Positions 46,201 through 56,220 of a stretch of 64,000 bases of DNA are shown here, piece after piece. The stretch is from positions 4,552,979 through 4,616,978 of the forward strand of contig NW_006921533.1 in NCBI RefSeq assembly GCF_000340215.1. The letters are read 5' to 3'. Position 1 is the stretch's first letter. Each line of letters opens with the position of its first letter. The notes beneath the pieces are model-generated. The model saw only the letters and a program-made list of their open reading frames with translations, was not told where the DNA came from and ran no database searches. This DNA comes from Pseudocercospora fijiensis CIRAD86 (Eukaryota; Ascomycota; Dothideomycetes; Mycosphaerellales; Mycosphaerellaceae). The translations under genes and the position numbers were made by a program.

Positions 46201-46386
46201 CTACTCGACTAGTAGCAAATAGCTAAAGTCTAGCGATTCTCGACTAACGGTAGCGCGACCTAGCAGCTTAGGTCCGATAGGCTAGTTATCTTTCTTCGAA
46301 GCTACTTTCTTCGAAGCTGCTTTCTTCTCTTTCTTTACCTAGGCGCGGCGCTGCTTCTCGCTTATATTAGACTATAGTAGAGGCAT
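43290..46386 (-). pseudogene. RIP-mutated RecQ/DEAD-type DNA helicase
   Basis: From an ATG at 46,386 a frame interrupted by TAG/TAA runs minus-strand for about 1,000 codons. Motif I reads AKTSEGKSLPFQAF (Walker A GKS) near 45,930. The Walker B/DEAH-like region is LVIIDEIYLVAK near 45,620, followed by motif III LGCSATSK near 45,510. The C-terminal helicase domain has LLFIDSRKS near 45,190, then NIRIIIATTTFSVGLNILDI near 44,930 and a QR.SRISRT arginine-finger region. The long C-terminal tail is Ala/Thr/Arg-rich and unassigned. RecQ-like helicases of this sort occur in fungal subtelomeres (TLH) and in mobile elements. Nothing here proves a telomeric origin. It converges with the DUF6589-like relic. 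Confidence 0.8.
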
Positions 46387-46939
46387 TGTTATCGGCGATA
46401 GATACAGTAGGGCGGTAGCGGTAGCGGAAGTAGCGATAGCAAGGTCGAACTTAGAATATATACGAAGCAGCTAGCGCGCGCGCGCGTATGTGTATATATG
46501 TATATATACGAGCGCTAGACAGTTATAGTCGCTATAATAGTAGAAAGAAATAGCAAAGAGTATAGCGCGTAGCCCTAGATAGCGAAATAGAGGCAATAGT
46601 AACACTTTTTAGGCATTCTAAAGTACGGAGATTAGAGAGGTAGTTAATACGACGGACCGTACGTGCTTTGTTTAGCGCTATATATGCCGTTTGTAGGTAA
46701 GTAACACTAGGTAGGGTAGATAGCAAACGGGAATAATAATCGCCTCGTCTTAGAAAACTAAGAATTAATCCTTCTATTAACATTTTCGCGACTACTTTGT
46801 ATAGGTAATCTAACAGATTATATTAAAACGCACAACTACGCCCGCGGATACAAACCGCTATTTTGCGTAGTTGCGACGCTATATTTAATCTTCGTAAATT
46901 GAACAATAATTAGGTATATAGAGGTGGCCCGGTTTAACT
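46387..46939. other. RIP-type DNA upstream of the helicase relic, no gene
   Basis: AT-rich sequence with a GCGCGCGCGC run and a TATATG microsatellite at 46,475-46,512. One 83-codon minus-strand frame is open only by chance of composition. The RIP signature fades at about 46,920. Confidence 0.5.
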
Positions 46940-47041
46940 TCAGGCGCTCCGCTGTAGCTTTCTCCATACCCAATATAGTTAGTGTCGATGCCTAAGGATA
47001 CAGAATCACGTAGAAGAATCTACAACACTCGGAGCGCCTGA
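46940..47041. repeat. 12-bp inverted repeat (TCAGGCGCTCCG) bounding a 102-bp segment
   Basis: TCAGGCGCTCCG at 46,940-46,951 is exactly complemented by CGGAGCGCCTGA at 47,030-47,041. The pair sits precisely at the right edge of the RIP block. No flanking duplication is visible. It may be a hairpin, a miniature inverted-repeat element or the terminus of a larger element. Confidence 0.6.
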
Positions 47042-47073
47042 GAGGAGGTAGGCCTGACCCGAATCCTGATCTG

Positions 47074-47126
47074 CACCCGCACCCGCACCCGCACCCGCAC
47101 CTGCACCTGCACCTGCACCTGCAACC
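47074..47126 (+). repeat. Hexamer repeat (CACCCG)n/(CACCTG)n
   Basis: About four CACCCG followed by four CACCTG hexamers, in the upstream region of the CBM48-like gene. A simple repeat in normal-composition DNA, so it was not affected by RIP. Confidence 0.85.
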
Positions 47127-47518
47127 CTTTCGACCTCCCCAGGCCGCCCTATTGAGCGACGGTGTGCTGTGCGCAAGCCACGCCGCAGCCAGACGCACTC
47201 CTTCGCACTTCATTTGGCATGGCACGGCTCTCACGCCCGGAATCCTCCTAGCCGTGGGCGTGTGATGAGTTGCAGCTCGAGCCTCGCGCCTACACACTGC
47301 AGTACATCAATGCGCCCCCCAGCCGACGCCTTCTGCACATCAGCCTGATACACATCATCGCCGCCTCGACGCCTGCCCGCTTCCTGGAACAACTCTACCC
47401 CTTCATGGCTCAACAGCAACGACTGATCTATGGATACACGCTCGACACCGCTTCACTCTGCGTGCCGCACCTGCTCAGCTCAGTGTTGACTGCTTGCCTT
47501 TTAGCGCACTGATCGACA

Positions 47519-49150
47519 ATGGACCCTACGACATTGATCGCTTTCCTCTTCCGAGCACCAGCGCATGCCAGAGCCGTCGAATTGCTTGGCAGCTGGGACA
47601 ATTTTGAGAGGCCTTATCGCATGCACCATGACCGACTTCGCGGCTCTGGATTCTGGTCAGGTTGCTTCAAGTTCGACAACATCATCTGTGACGGCCACCA
47701 AGTCAATGGTGCGAAACCACGAAGCGGAGGTTTGAAGCAGGGCGGCACGTATTGGTACTACTACCGACTCAACTACGATGTGGATGCGTACGACGACCGT
47801 CAAACTCACACTACACACTGTCCATTACTGCCAGGTCAGGAAGTCAACGTGATCGAGGTGCCAACGGAGGTCATCGAGTTACCGAGTCGGAGCCACAGCG
47901 CGCATGGTCACAATGATCTCGCCGGAAGCCTGACAAACCTCGCCAGCTTGCACACACTGAATCCAACGGACAAGTATGCCATCTTGGAGCCCCCGCCGCG
48001 ATCGAAAGTACATGCCCGATGCCTATCCGACGACGTTCTCGACGGAAGATTGGAGAACGACCCTGCCACAGTGATCGAAGAAGCCGCGTCACCTGTGTCA
48101 CTGCCTCAGTCTCGCGAAGCACGGTCGGTGTCACCTCCGAGCCACCAATCGAATTACTTGCATGAGGATTTGCACGAGCGCCGAGTGCTCTCTGGCTCGA
48201 GCTCTGTGTACTCACGTCTGAGTTGTGTCTCTGATGCTGCAAGCCAGATAAGTGCAATGAGTAAGATGAGTATACCTGGCGACATGCCGCGCAAGCCGGA
48301 AGACATTTCCATGGACGGCAACTCCGCTTATCCGTGCAAGGCTGGTCCTACACCATTGGCGTCTCTCGAAAGTCTCGGTGCTGCTCTTTTCGATTCGACT
48401 CTCGCGACGCCATCGCCGGCGCCACTGAACGATCCTGTACTCCCTTGGACCGAAGACCACCAGCATCAGAGACGTAGCTCGGCGTGCACCTGTGGGCCCG
48501 AGTCGATAGCCAATGTGCAATTCTATGGTTCCCGACCTGGTACAAGCCTGGGCGAGGATCCTGAGCAGTATCGCCCGAGGATGTACAGTGTCCCATACCT
48601 AGAACTTCGAGACTGCAGTGATGATAGCTCTGCGGGATCGCCCACATCGGCGACATTCGAAATGTCAGAACGGTCTTCTCATGACCTCGAAGAAAATTCG
48701 ACATCTGGCGACGAAATCTTCGACCTCATGTCTCCGACTTTGACTGCCACAACACTAAGCACAGGTGGTAACAACACTCCATTCCGTCTCTCAGCCCAAA
48801 CATCACCAGATGACATTGAGCACGTATATGTTGAGGAGGGAAGACACGCCTTCGAAGCATCCAGCAAGCATCCCTCGAGGCGACCGAGTCAGAATAGCAG
48901 CAACAATAGCGGACCAAGCTTTTTCGAGCGTACTATAGCAAGACTCAGCCCATCCTCATTTATAAGCTATTCCCTACCTCGAAGCGCAACTGAGAGCGAC
49001 AATTCTCTGGCCAAGACAATCTCTCGACCCTCAGGCCAGATGCCTTCGAGACAGGAGCTGTCCCTGCCTTCAATGTTCGCAGCCGAGGAAAGCTCCATGG
49101 CCGATGCGATTTTCAGCGAACTTGGATTTTTGAGAGATAACATACAATGA
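47519..49150 (+). CDS. CBM48/AMPK-beta-like domain protein with long disordered tail
   Basis: Single exon, 543 aa, starting MDPTTLIAFLFRAPAHA. Residues 5-105 resemble an early-set carbohydrate-binding module (CBM48/AMPK glycogen-binding type). It starts LLGSWDNFERPYRMHHDR, then FWSGCFKF, GGTYWYYYRLNYDVD, and ends with CPLLPGQEVNVIEVP. The remaining 430 residues are Ser/Pro/Thr-rich, low in hydrophobics and probably disordered, with many potential phosphorylation sites. Such proteins are conserved in filamentous ascomycetes. A role in glycogen or energy signalling is possible but unproven. The gene converges with the NIPA gene; their 3' ends are 820 bp apart. Confidence 0.75.
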   Translation: MDPTTLIAFLFRAPAHARAVELLGSWDNFERPYRMHHDRLRGSGFWSGCFKFDNIICDGHQVNGAKPRSGGLKQGGTYWYYYRLNYDVDAYDDRQTHTTHCPLLPGQEVNVIEVPTEVIELPSRSHSAHGHNDLAGSLTNLASLHTLNPTDKYAILEPPPRSKVHARCLSDDVLDGRLENDPATVIEEAASPVSLPQSREARSVSPPSHQSNYLHEDLHERRVLSGSSSVYSRLSCVSDAASQISAMSKMSIPGDMPRKPEDISMDGNSAYPCKAGPTPLASLESLGAALFDSTLATPSPAPLNDPVLPWTEDHQHQRRSSACTCGPESIANVQFYGSRPGTSLGEDPEQYRPRMYSVPYLELRDCSDDSSAGSPTSATFEMSERSSHDLEENSTSGDEIFDLMSPTLTATTLSTGGNNTPFRLSAQTSPDDIEHVYVEEGRHAFEASSKHPSRRPSQNSSNNSGPSFFERTIARLSPSSFISYSLPRSATESDNSLAKTISRPSGQMPSRQELSLPSMFAAEESSMADAIFSELGFLRDNIQ

Positions 49151-49969
49151 TCTGTCTAAATGGGTCATTGATACAGTATACTGCGACGAATTAGCGACGA
49201 TCATGATATTTTTTGTGTCCTTTTTGAGGAATTGGGATTGGGATTATGATTGGGATTTTGGAAACAACATTTTTGGGAAGCGAAACGGACTCGGGAACGG
49301 GAAATGGCACATGATATGGGCAGAGATACCAATTTTAGCGAGCAAGTGAGCGAGCGAGCATAGCGATGCTAGCGAGGAGTTTCTTTTTCTTTCTTTCTTC
49401 CTTATATTGATGGGAAATGGATGTCGCATGTATATTATTATTTTGTTTTGCCAAAGGAATGGGACGCAAGACGCTCATATGTATGCATACAAGTACGAAC
49501 ACAAACACACCTCTCCGAGGTGGTTGTGAGGGAAGGAAATCAGTAATGTAAATCGAATCGAATCCGATTTTGGAAAAGATACGAACTTCGCGTCTCCATC
49601 CCTCAGTCAGGCCAGCCCAGCATCTCAATGCTATAGGAATACAGATTTCGCCAAAGAAGATAGACTTCTTCCTTGTACGACATGAAGACTTTTTCCTCCC
49701 AGAGACAAGTGGCAGTATGCAATAATGCGCCCCCCCCACCTCCCCCCGCCAACACTTACCCATCCGAACAACGCCTCGTTTTCATCCATGCGTTTCGCGT
49801 TTGCTGCTTGCCTTTTCTCTAAGATCCATTCATTGCTCCTGTTCCCGCTTCTCAATCAAAAAAAAAAAAACAGTTCACCTTCAACTCCCGAAATCTAAAC
49901 ACCAAATTACGCCCTGTACATGATTCACTTCTTTTTGCTTCCAAAGTGACTTCCATCTCTATCGTGCTG
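49151..49969. other. Convergent 3' flanks, simple-sequence tracts only
   Basis: This lies between the CBM48-like gene stop and the NIPA-like gene stop. It holds AT-rich untranslated DNA, a C-rich tract at about 49,729-49,748 and a run of 12 A at about 49,859. No gene is supported. Confidence 0.6.
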
Positions 49970-51432
49970 CTATCGCTTTTGATCAAAGCTCTTGGCATGA
50001 CTGGTATTTACCATGTCGGAATCTATAGTCCTCGTTCGTCCTGGTGGGCCGTAGTTTGTACTTCCGCCCGCTGCTGATCCGCCGCCATTCATGGTCACCC
50101 TTCTCCCGTTACCATCGTCAAAGCTCGTACGTTTGTGATTCGAGCTAGAAGTCTCTTCGTCGCTGTCCTCGGCGAGGTCGTGTAATGGATTTGCTTCCAC
50201 GTCGTAAGAGTGTAGCATGTGCGCATTTTCTCCTCGTCCGGCTCTGGCATAGTCGCCTGATGCTAGGACTGGACTTCGTAATGACCAGCTAGCGCTTCGT
50301 TTGTGTTCGCTGCTTCGTCGAGATTGCATCGAGAGTCGCGTCTGGAGCCCTGCGAGGCCGTCCGTGGGTATGCCATCTACGTCGTGGTAGTTTCCGCGGC
50401 CATCGCGACCACTTTTGATGCCCATGTTCTCTCCGTTTGGATCTTCGCGAGAGAGGTTGAGTAGGTATACGCCAGTAAAGATGGTCAAGAAGCCACACAG
50501 AAGGGAGATTGTGTTGACTGCGTCAGTTGTGTTGAATCCTCGGAAGAGAATGAAGGATGCGGTCAGGGTGAAGGTCGTGAAGGTCACGTAGTAGAGAGGA
50601 TTCACACTGCAGAAGCTGTCAGTAAGGACATGGTCGAGAGCAGAATGACGTAAATGCGTACATGTTGGTGCTGAAGGTTGCCAGAGCTTTGTTGAAGTAG
50701 TTCATCTGCGTAAGGATGCAGACCACCACAACATTCATGAAAACGTAGGTCGAAGGATGTGAGAATTGATTGTTGCCGCCAAGGGTGAGCTTGAGAGCAA
50801 TGCCGAATCCTTTGATGGCCATGATGGATATGGAGCCGACTGTCGAACATATACTAATGTAGATCATGGGATTCTTCTTGCCGTATACTGGTGCGATCTT
50901 GTATATCATGACCAACGCGAACACGGTCACAATCACGCAGTATGTTAGAAAACCTGTAAGTCGTCAGAGCTGTATCTGATGTCCGGATTTCCGGTCCCAA
51001 CTCACCAAGTTGCGTGGCATAGTGCAGCAGCTCGTCGATATTTTTTAATTCCTCGTCGGGCGGAGCATGCAGCACAATGACTACACTGCCTATCAGACAT
51101 ATCGCGCAACCCACTCTTCCTAATATTCCGAGCTGTTCTCCCAAGAAATAGCTCCCCAGGACAGCTCCGATCAAGACACTCAGCGCACCCAGCGGTGTTA
51201 CCAGAATGGCAGGCGCAAAGGCGTATGCGCTGAAATTGCAAATTTCACCGATGACCATTGTTATTATTCCACCCCACCATATGGGATTTCTGAGGTATGC
51301 GAAGCCGTCGCCCTCGAAGCCATGTCTCTCGGCAGCAGCATTTAGGCCTTTCTTGGTGATCACGAAGGACGCACCGATGCCTAGGGTCGAAGTCACGGCG
51401 AGCGCGAGCCCGATGTATTTGTCTTCTATCAT
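49970..51432 (-). CDS. NIPA-family magnesium transporter
   Basis: Three exons (51432-51006, 50953-50662, 50606-49970) encode 451 aa. The introns are 52 and 55 nt (GTGAGT...TTACAG, GTACGC...CTGCAG). The N-terminal 310 residues form the nine-helix NIPA/DUF803 (Mg_trans_NIPA) domain. Recognisable parts are KYIGLALAVTSTLGIGASF and KKGLNAAAERHGFEGDG near the start, NPIWWGGIITMVIGEICNF, LVTPLGALSVLIGAVLGSYF, and ATFSTNIVNPLYYVTFTTFT before the last helices. NIPA proteins carry Mg2+ across plasma or endosomal membranes. The last 140 residues are a polar Ser/Arg/Gly-rich cytoplasmic tail. Length and topology agree with fungal homologues. Confidence 0.92.
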
Positions 51433-52459
51433 GGCTGCGTGGGGTGGACGAGCGAAGGCGGGTGCGCAGAGCGCGAGGCCTGGTAGTGGTGGCCTGCAGC
51501 GCCGGCGTGGGCAGCGGAAAGAATATGGGTGATTTTAGCGATGTCGGGATAGCTGCGGTCATGAGCTAGCTATTCATTGTCGAGGTCGTCGGGACTTTGC
51601 GATTGTTATGGTGGGCGTGGCTGGTTGCGTGAGGTCGGGGCAAGGTGGGCGCAGTGTGAGAGCGGCGGATGGTGGTTGAGTGTCGCAGGTGGAAGTCAAG
51701 CGTGAGCCAGGGATATTCGGTATGCGTGTCGTGCGTGTCTGCGTCTGTAGCCGTTTCGTGTCCTGGACTCGTGGAGCCGAGCCTAGCTCCCGCCCTCCAG
51801 CCTCACGCAGCTCGTAAGCTCGAATACCCTGCTTGCGTGCTTCTCTCAACGCTCGTTATTATTATGGCTGTTCGGATGCGCAGGCGCAGGCGCAGGCGCA
51901 GGCAGTCCACAGAGAGTCGTCAGCCCGGCTCCAGATCGCCGTGCAGTAGCCACCTCGCGCCACCAACCCTTGAGCCGCTGCAATGGTCACCACTCACCAG
52001 TCACCACTCACCACACGGTCACGGGTCTTCCCAAGCGAGATGCGGATGCAGCCCGTAAACGCTTAGCTCGAGCCTTGCACCCCAAAGCATTGCATACACC
52101 TCATATCATCAACTTGCTGCTTGTCATCTCATCACTACTCGACGAGGAGACGAGACTTCTGATCATGCCACCTCACATACGACTTCCTACCGAAATCCGA
52201 TCCATCGTTGCAGCCCCTGACCAGCCCCTCGTGTAAGCACAAAGCACGGCACAGAACAAGAAAAGTGAGGAATATGAATATCGAAGGGAAGTAGTGTTTA
52301 TAAAAGAATTTCATTGCTCATCGAGGTCACTATGCCTAGAGCTACAATGCATCAATTCCTGCAATCATACCCATGTCCAAAACTTCTTTTCCTTCGCTTC
52401 AACGCTGTGCAGTTGGTCCTTTTAACCCTGTGACCCCTTCTCAATGCGATGCGATGCAT
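51433..52459. other. Intergenic region between NIPA gene and HSP104
   Basis: This contains the promoter of the minus-strand NIPA gene and the 3' region of HSP104. A GCGCAG hexamer repeat (AGGCGCAGGCGCAGGCGCAG) lies at about 51,879-51,902. Frames on both strands are short and without domains. Confidence 0.55.
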
Positions 52460-55260
52460 TTACTCTTCGTAGAGATCCATATCTCCCCCATCACCATTCA
52501 ATTCTTCCATCGCATCTTCCTCGTCAAACATTTCTGCATCATCCGCATCCGACATGTCGCTCTCGCCATGGTTTGGTAGAACGACAATGTGGCCATCTTC
52601 GAGCTCCACACGAGCCGTCTCGCCATCTCTGATTGACCCTCTGAGGATGAGAACGGCCATGCGATTGAGCACTTCCTTCTCGATGAGTCGTGCCAAAGGA
52701 CGAGCACCGTAGGCAGGTGAGTATCCAGCTGCGCCCAGATAGTCCTTGACTTCATTCGACAGATCGATCTTCGTCACATTCGTAAGTAGAATGTTTCGTC
52801 AACGAACTTGTTCTGTTCACGACTGACGGAGATGATAGGTCCTCGCAGTCGGTTGAAAATGACGATGCTAGAGATACGGTTCAGGAACTCAGGCAGGAAG
52901 TAGTTTCGCAAAGCCTGCATCACAAGCTCCTTGGTTGTCGGATCAATTCTGCCATCGGCAGCATTCGGTCGCGCAAGGTACTCTGCGCCCAAGTTCGATG
53001 TCATCACGACGATACAGTTCTTCGCGTCGATGATACGTCCTTGGCCGTCGGTGATTCGTCCGTCGTCCATGAGTTGCAGGAGTACCGTGAGGACCTCTTT
53101 GGCTGCCTTCTCGACTTCGTCAAACAGAAGGATGCTGAAAGGTCTCCTCCTAAGTGCTTCAGTCAACTGGCCACCTGCATCGTGTCCAACATATCCGGGT
53201 GGAGCACCAATCATTCGTGATAGAGAGTGTCGCTCCTGATATTCAGACATGTCGAACCGGATCATTGCCTTGGGATCGTCGAAAAGGAACTCGGCAAGTG
53301 CCTTGGTAAGAAGTGTCTTACCCGTACCAGAAGGGCCGCAGAAGAGGAATGACGGCGGCTGACCTGGGTTGGCAAGTCCAGATCGCTGTAATCGAATCGC
53401 ATTTGCGACAGATGTGACAGCTTCCTTCTGGCCGACAACTTGAGCAGAAAGGACCTTTTCCATGTGCAGAAGCTTCTCCTTCTCAGTGGTCTTCAGTCTC
53501 GTCACAGGAATGCCAGTCCAGCGCGCGACGATCTCATTAATCTGGTCTGGGCCGACAGCATCCGCGACTAAAGCGTTGTGCTCACTGCCAGCACCGCGAC
53601 GAGCAGCTTCTTCATCCTCGGCCGTCTTTTTCTGCTGCTCCAACTCCTTGATGCGGCGCTCCGTGTCAGGGATGGCGTAGTACTTGAGATCAGAAGCAGT
53701 CTGCAAATCTCTTGTACGCTCAGCCTCCTCTTGTTTGTTGCGAAGCTGATCAAGCTTGATCTTTTGTTCTTGGATCTCCTTCGATCGTTGTTTCTCGGCT
53801 TCATAACTCTCTCGGAGCGGTCGCAACTCCTCTTCGATATTAGCCTTTTCAGCTCGTGCTTCTCTCAATCGCGCCTGAGATGCTTCGTCCTTTTCGCGAT
53901 CAAGAGCGTGAATTTCGATCTCAAGTTGTCGCAACTTGCGCTCCATGTTGTCGAGAACTTCTGGCTGGGATTCACGAGCAACACGTACCGCTGCTGCAGC
54001 TTCGTCGACAAGATCCACAGCTGAGTCAGGCAATCTGCGTTGTGTGAGGTATCTGGCAGCAAGCGTGGCCGCAGAGACGATAGCGCCGTCTTGAATGGTG
54101 ACACCATGGTGAACTTCGTACTTCTCCTTCAGGCCACGCAAGATGGAGATGGTTTCGGCGATGGTTGGTTCCTTGACCAATACCTGCTGAAAACGACGCT
54201 CGAACGCCTGATCCTTCTCGATGTATTTGCGGTACTCTGAAAGGGTTGTTGCACCAATACAGTGCAGCTGACCACGGGCAAGCATGGGCTTCAGCAAGTT
54301 CGCTGCGTCCATGCCCCCTTCGCCAGAGCTACCAGCGCCCATGAGCAAGTGAATTTCGTCGACGAAGAGTACAATCATCTCTTTGCTGTCTTCGATCTCT
54401 TTCAAAACGCCCTTCATGCGTTCTTCAAATTCTCCTCGATACTTTGAACCAGCGACCAGCGCGCCAACATCGAGCGAGAGGAGCTTGCAAGCTGCAAGTC
54501 CTGCCGGTACATCTGCGTCTACAATCCGGCGTGCCAGACCTTCGACGACTGTCGTTTTACCGACACCAGGCTCACCAATCAAGACTGGGTTGTTCTTGGT
54601 TCGCCTGGAAAGGATTCGAATAACTCGCCTGATCTCCTCTTCACGACCGATGACAGGGTCGATCTTGCCTTCTCTTGCCATTGCCGTCATGTCGATTGTG
54701 AACTTCTTAAGATTCTCGTTCTCCTCTTCAGCGTCGGCTGTCTTGCTGTCCACTCGCTTGGTACCTCGGATTTGTTGTACCGCTTGGTCGATCAACTTGG
54801 AATTGGGGATATTTGCCTCCTGCAGGCACTTCTGTATGGTGCTGTCTTGCACTAGGCATTGTATCAGGTGGTCGATTGCGATATACGAATCTTTCTGCGT
54901 CTTGGACAGCTCGTTTGCGCTCCGGAGCACCTTTGAGAATGCTGGGGCTACGGAAACACTGTCAGGCGGAGGGTCTTGAGATGGTATCCGCACGAGCGCC
55001 CTCTTGAGTGCTCGCTCGGCTTGTTGTGGGTCTCCATGTGCACGCTCGATGACCTGCTTGAACATCGGCGCCGAAGTAGCAGCATGTGAAGCGTGTGCAT
55101 GGTTGGTCTGCTGATCCTTGGACTGATCTGGTTGTGGGTCGATCAATGCTACTGCGAGGTGGAGGGGCAGTAGCTGCGAGTGTTGGTACTGTTGTGCCAG
55201 ATCTTGTGCGTCAGACAGGGCTTGGGTTGCCCGGTCTGTGAAGCTCATGTTCGAAGCCAT
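52460..55260 (-). CDS. HSP104: HSP104/ClpB-type disaggregase, with an atypical gap in the second AAA+ module
   Basis: The long exon 55260-52828 and a C-terminal exon 52768-52460 would give 913 aa if a 59-nt intron (GTCAGT...CGAAG) is used. The protein unfolds aggregated proteins as a ring hexamer in the cytosol. An N-terminal Clp repeat domain (1-165) precedes NBD1, with GEPGVGKT near 230 and VLFVDEIHLL. A coiled-coil middle domain follows (430-550). NBD2 has GPSGTGKT near 640, GYVGHD pore loop, LLFDEVEKA and EFLNRISSIVIFNRL. The C-terminus has GYSPAYGARPLARLIEKEVL and an acidic end. Between IFNRL and IDLSNEVKDYL the expected conserved stretch is missing, replaced by unrelated sequence with a TGA. 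Either the odd intron is real or the gene carries a lesion here. Confidence 0.88.
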
Positions 55261-56220
55261 GATTGCTTTAGTGTGGTGAAAGGTGTAGTAGTGGGAAAGG
55301 TGTGTATGTGGTAGTCACGAAAAGAGGTGTGGTTGTTGGGCTCTTGCGAGCACTCACAGTGTGTTTGTTGTCTGCGATTGAGTTTGATCGGTGGGTGTGT
55401 ACGCGAGAAGCAGGAGAGAGTTATGTAGTCGTGAAACACGATTTTCCAGACCGAGCTCGACCTCACTGGCGCATGCGAGATGTTACTGGCGATTGGCGAA
55501 GGTTCTCGTGGCTTCGCGACGTCAGTGCGGCAGGGACGGCCCGAGCGTCGATGCCATGCTTGGGAGAGAGCTGTTTCGATACGTGAAGAAGCCCAAGTCA
55601 CACCACAAACGAAAGGCTGCTGGGATACCTTTGCATAGTGCAGCCGCTGAGGCCCTGACACGTCTCGTGATGCTCGTTGACAGTGATGGCGCTGCCCTGC
55701 CGATGTCCAAGACAGTCTGCTGAGCCAGCACATCACTTCGGAGCATGTCGGTTCCCATGCAGTACAAGGCATGCAGGACGTATCAAGCGAGTGGTCTAGA
55801 TGTATAGTATAGCAACAAGGCGGACGACAGCAAGGAAAACGGCACCGAGGATACGTGCGCTGGTCATATACATTTCTAGGTTATCGTATTCGGCCGTTGT
55901 TCTACTTATCTACATGGGAGTTTGCACGCACTTTTTCCCGTGTACGCACTCCCTCTCCCGTCATCTCAGCTGCTGTATCGCTGCTCGATTCGTCTCTTCT
56001 CATCTTCACACAGCATATGCTCCCTTGCATATCCCAATACAGCCAGTCGAGCGTACTCGTGACGTATCCAGCGTCCTTTCCGCGGCGTTTCATGTACGTG
56101 CTGTTGATCTTTTCATCGTAACGCCAATCTAAGTGTGAACAATGAATCCATTCATGTATGCAATCGTAACAAAAGAAATTCCACGTGGACCAGAACCGAT
56201 GGGAATGGCGCCAGCTACTG
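55261..56220. other. Upstream region of HSP104 and 3' flank of PBS2
   Basis: About 960 bp between HSP104 (minus) and the PBS2 stop (minus). Short frames on both strands overlap without domain content. It probably includes the HSP104 promoter and the PBS2 3' untranslated region. Confidence 0.5.
55498..55516 (-). promoter_or_regulatory. Possible heat-shock element upstream of HSP104
   Basis: The sequence GAAGGTTCTCGTGGCTTCG contains the inverted GAAnnTTC pair plus a further TTC in roughly pentameric spacing. It lies 240 bp upstream of the HSP104 start, where Hsf1 sites would be expected. It is a short motif, so chance occurrence is possible. Confidence 0.35.

Noticed and set aside
43290..46386. 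Calling the helicase a telomere-linked helicase and the block subtelomeric
   Set aside because: No TTAGGG repeats are present, and normal genes lie on both sides, so a subtelomeric position is not supported.
22311..46939. Idea that the whole second block is a Starship giant transposon
   Set aside because: No DUF3435 tyrosine recombinase (captain) could be recognised near either edge, and the clear unit inside is a hAT element with its own duplication. The unidentified segment at 36.2-36.8 kb has a few vaguely similar residues but not the catalytic pattern.
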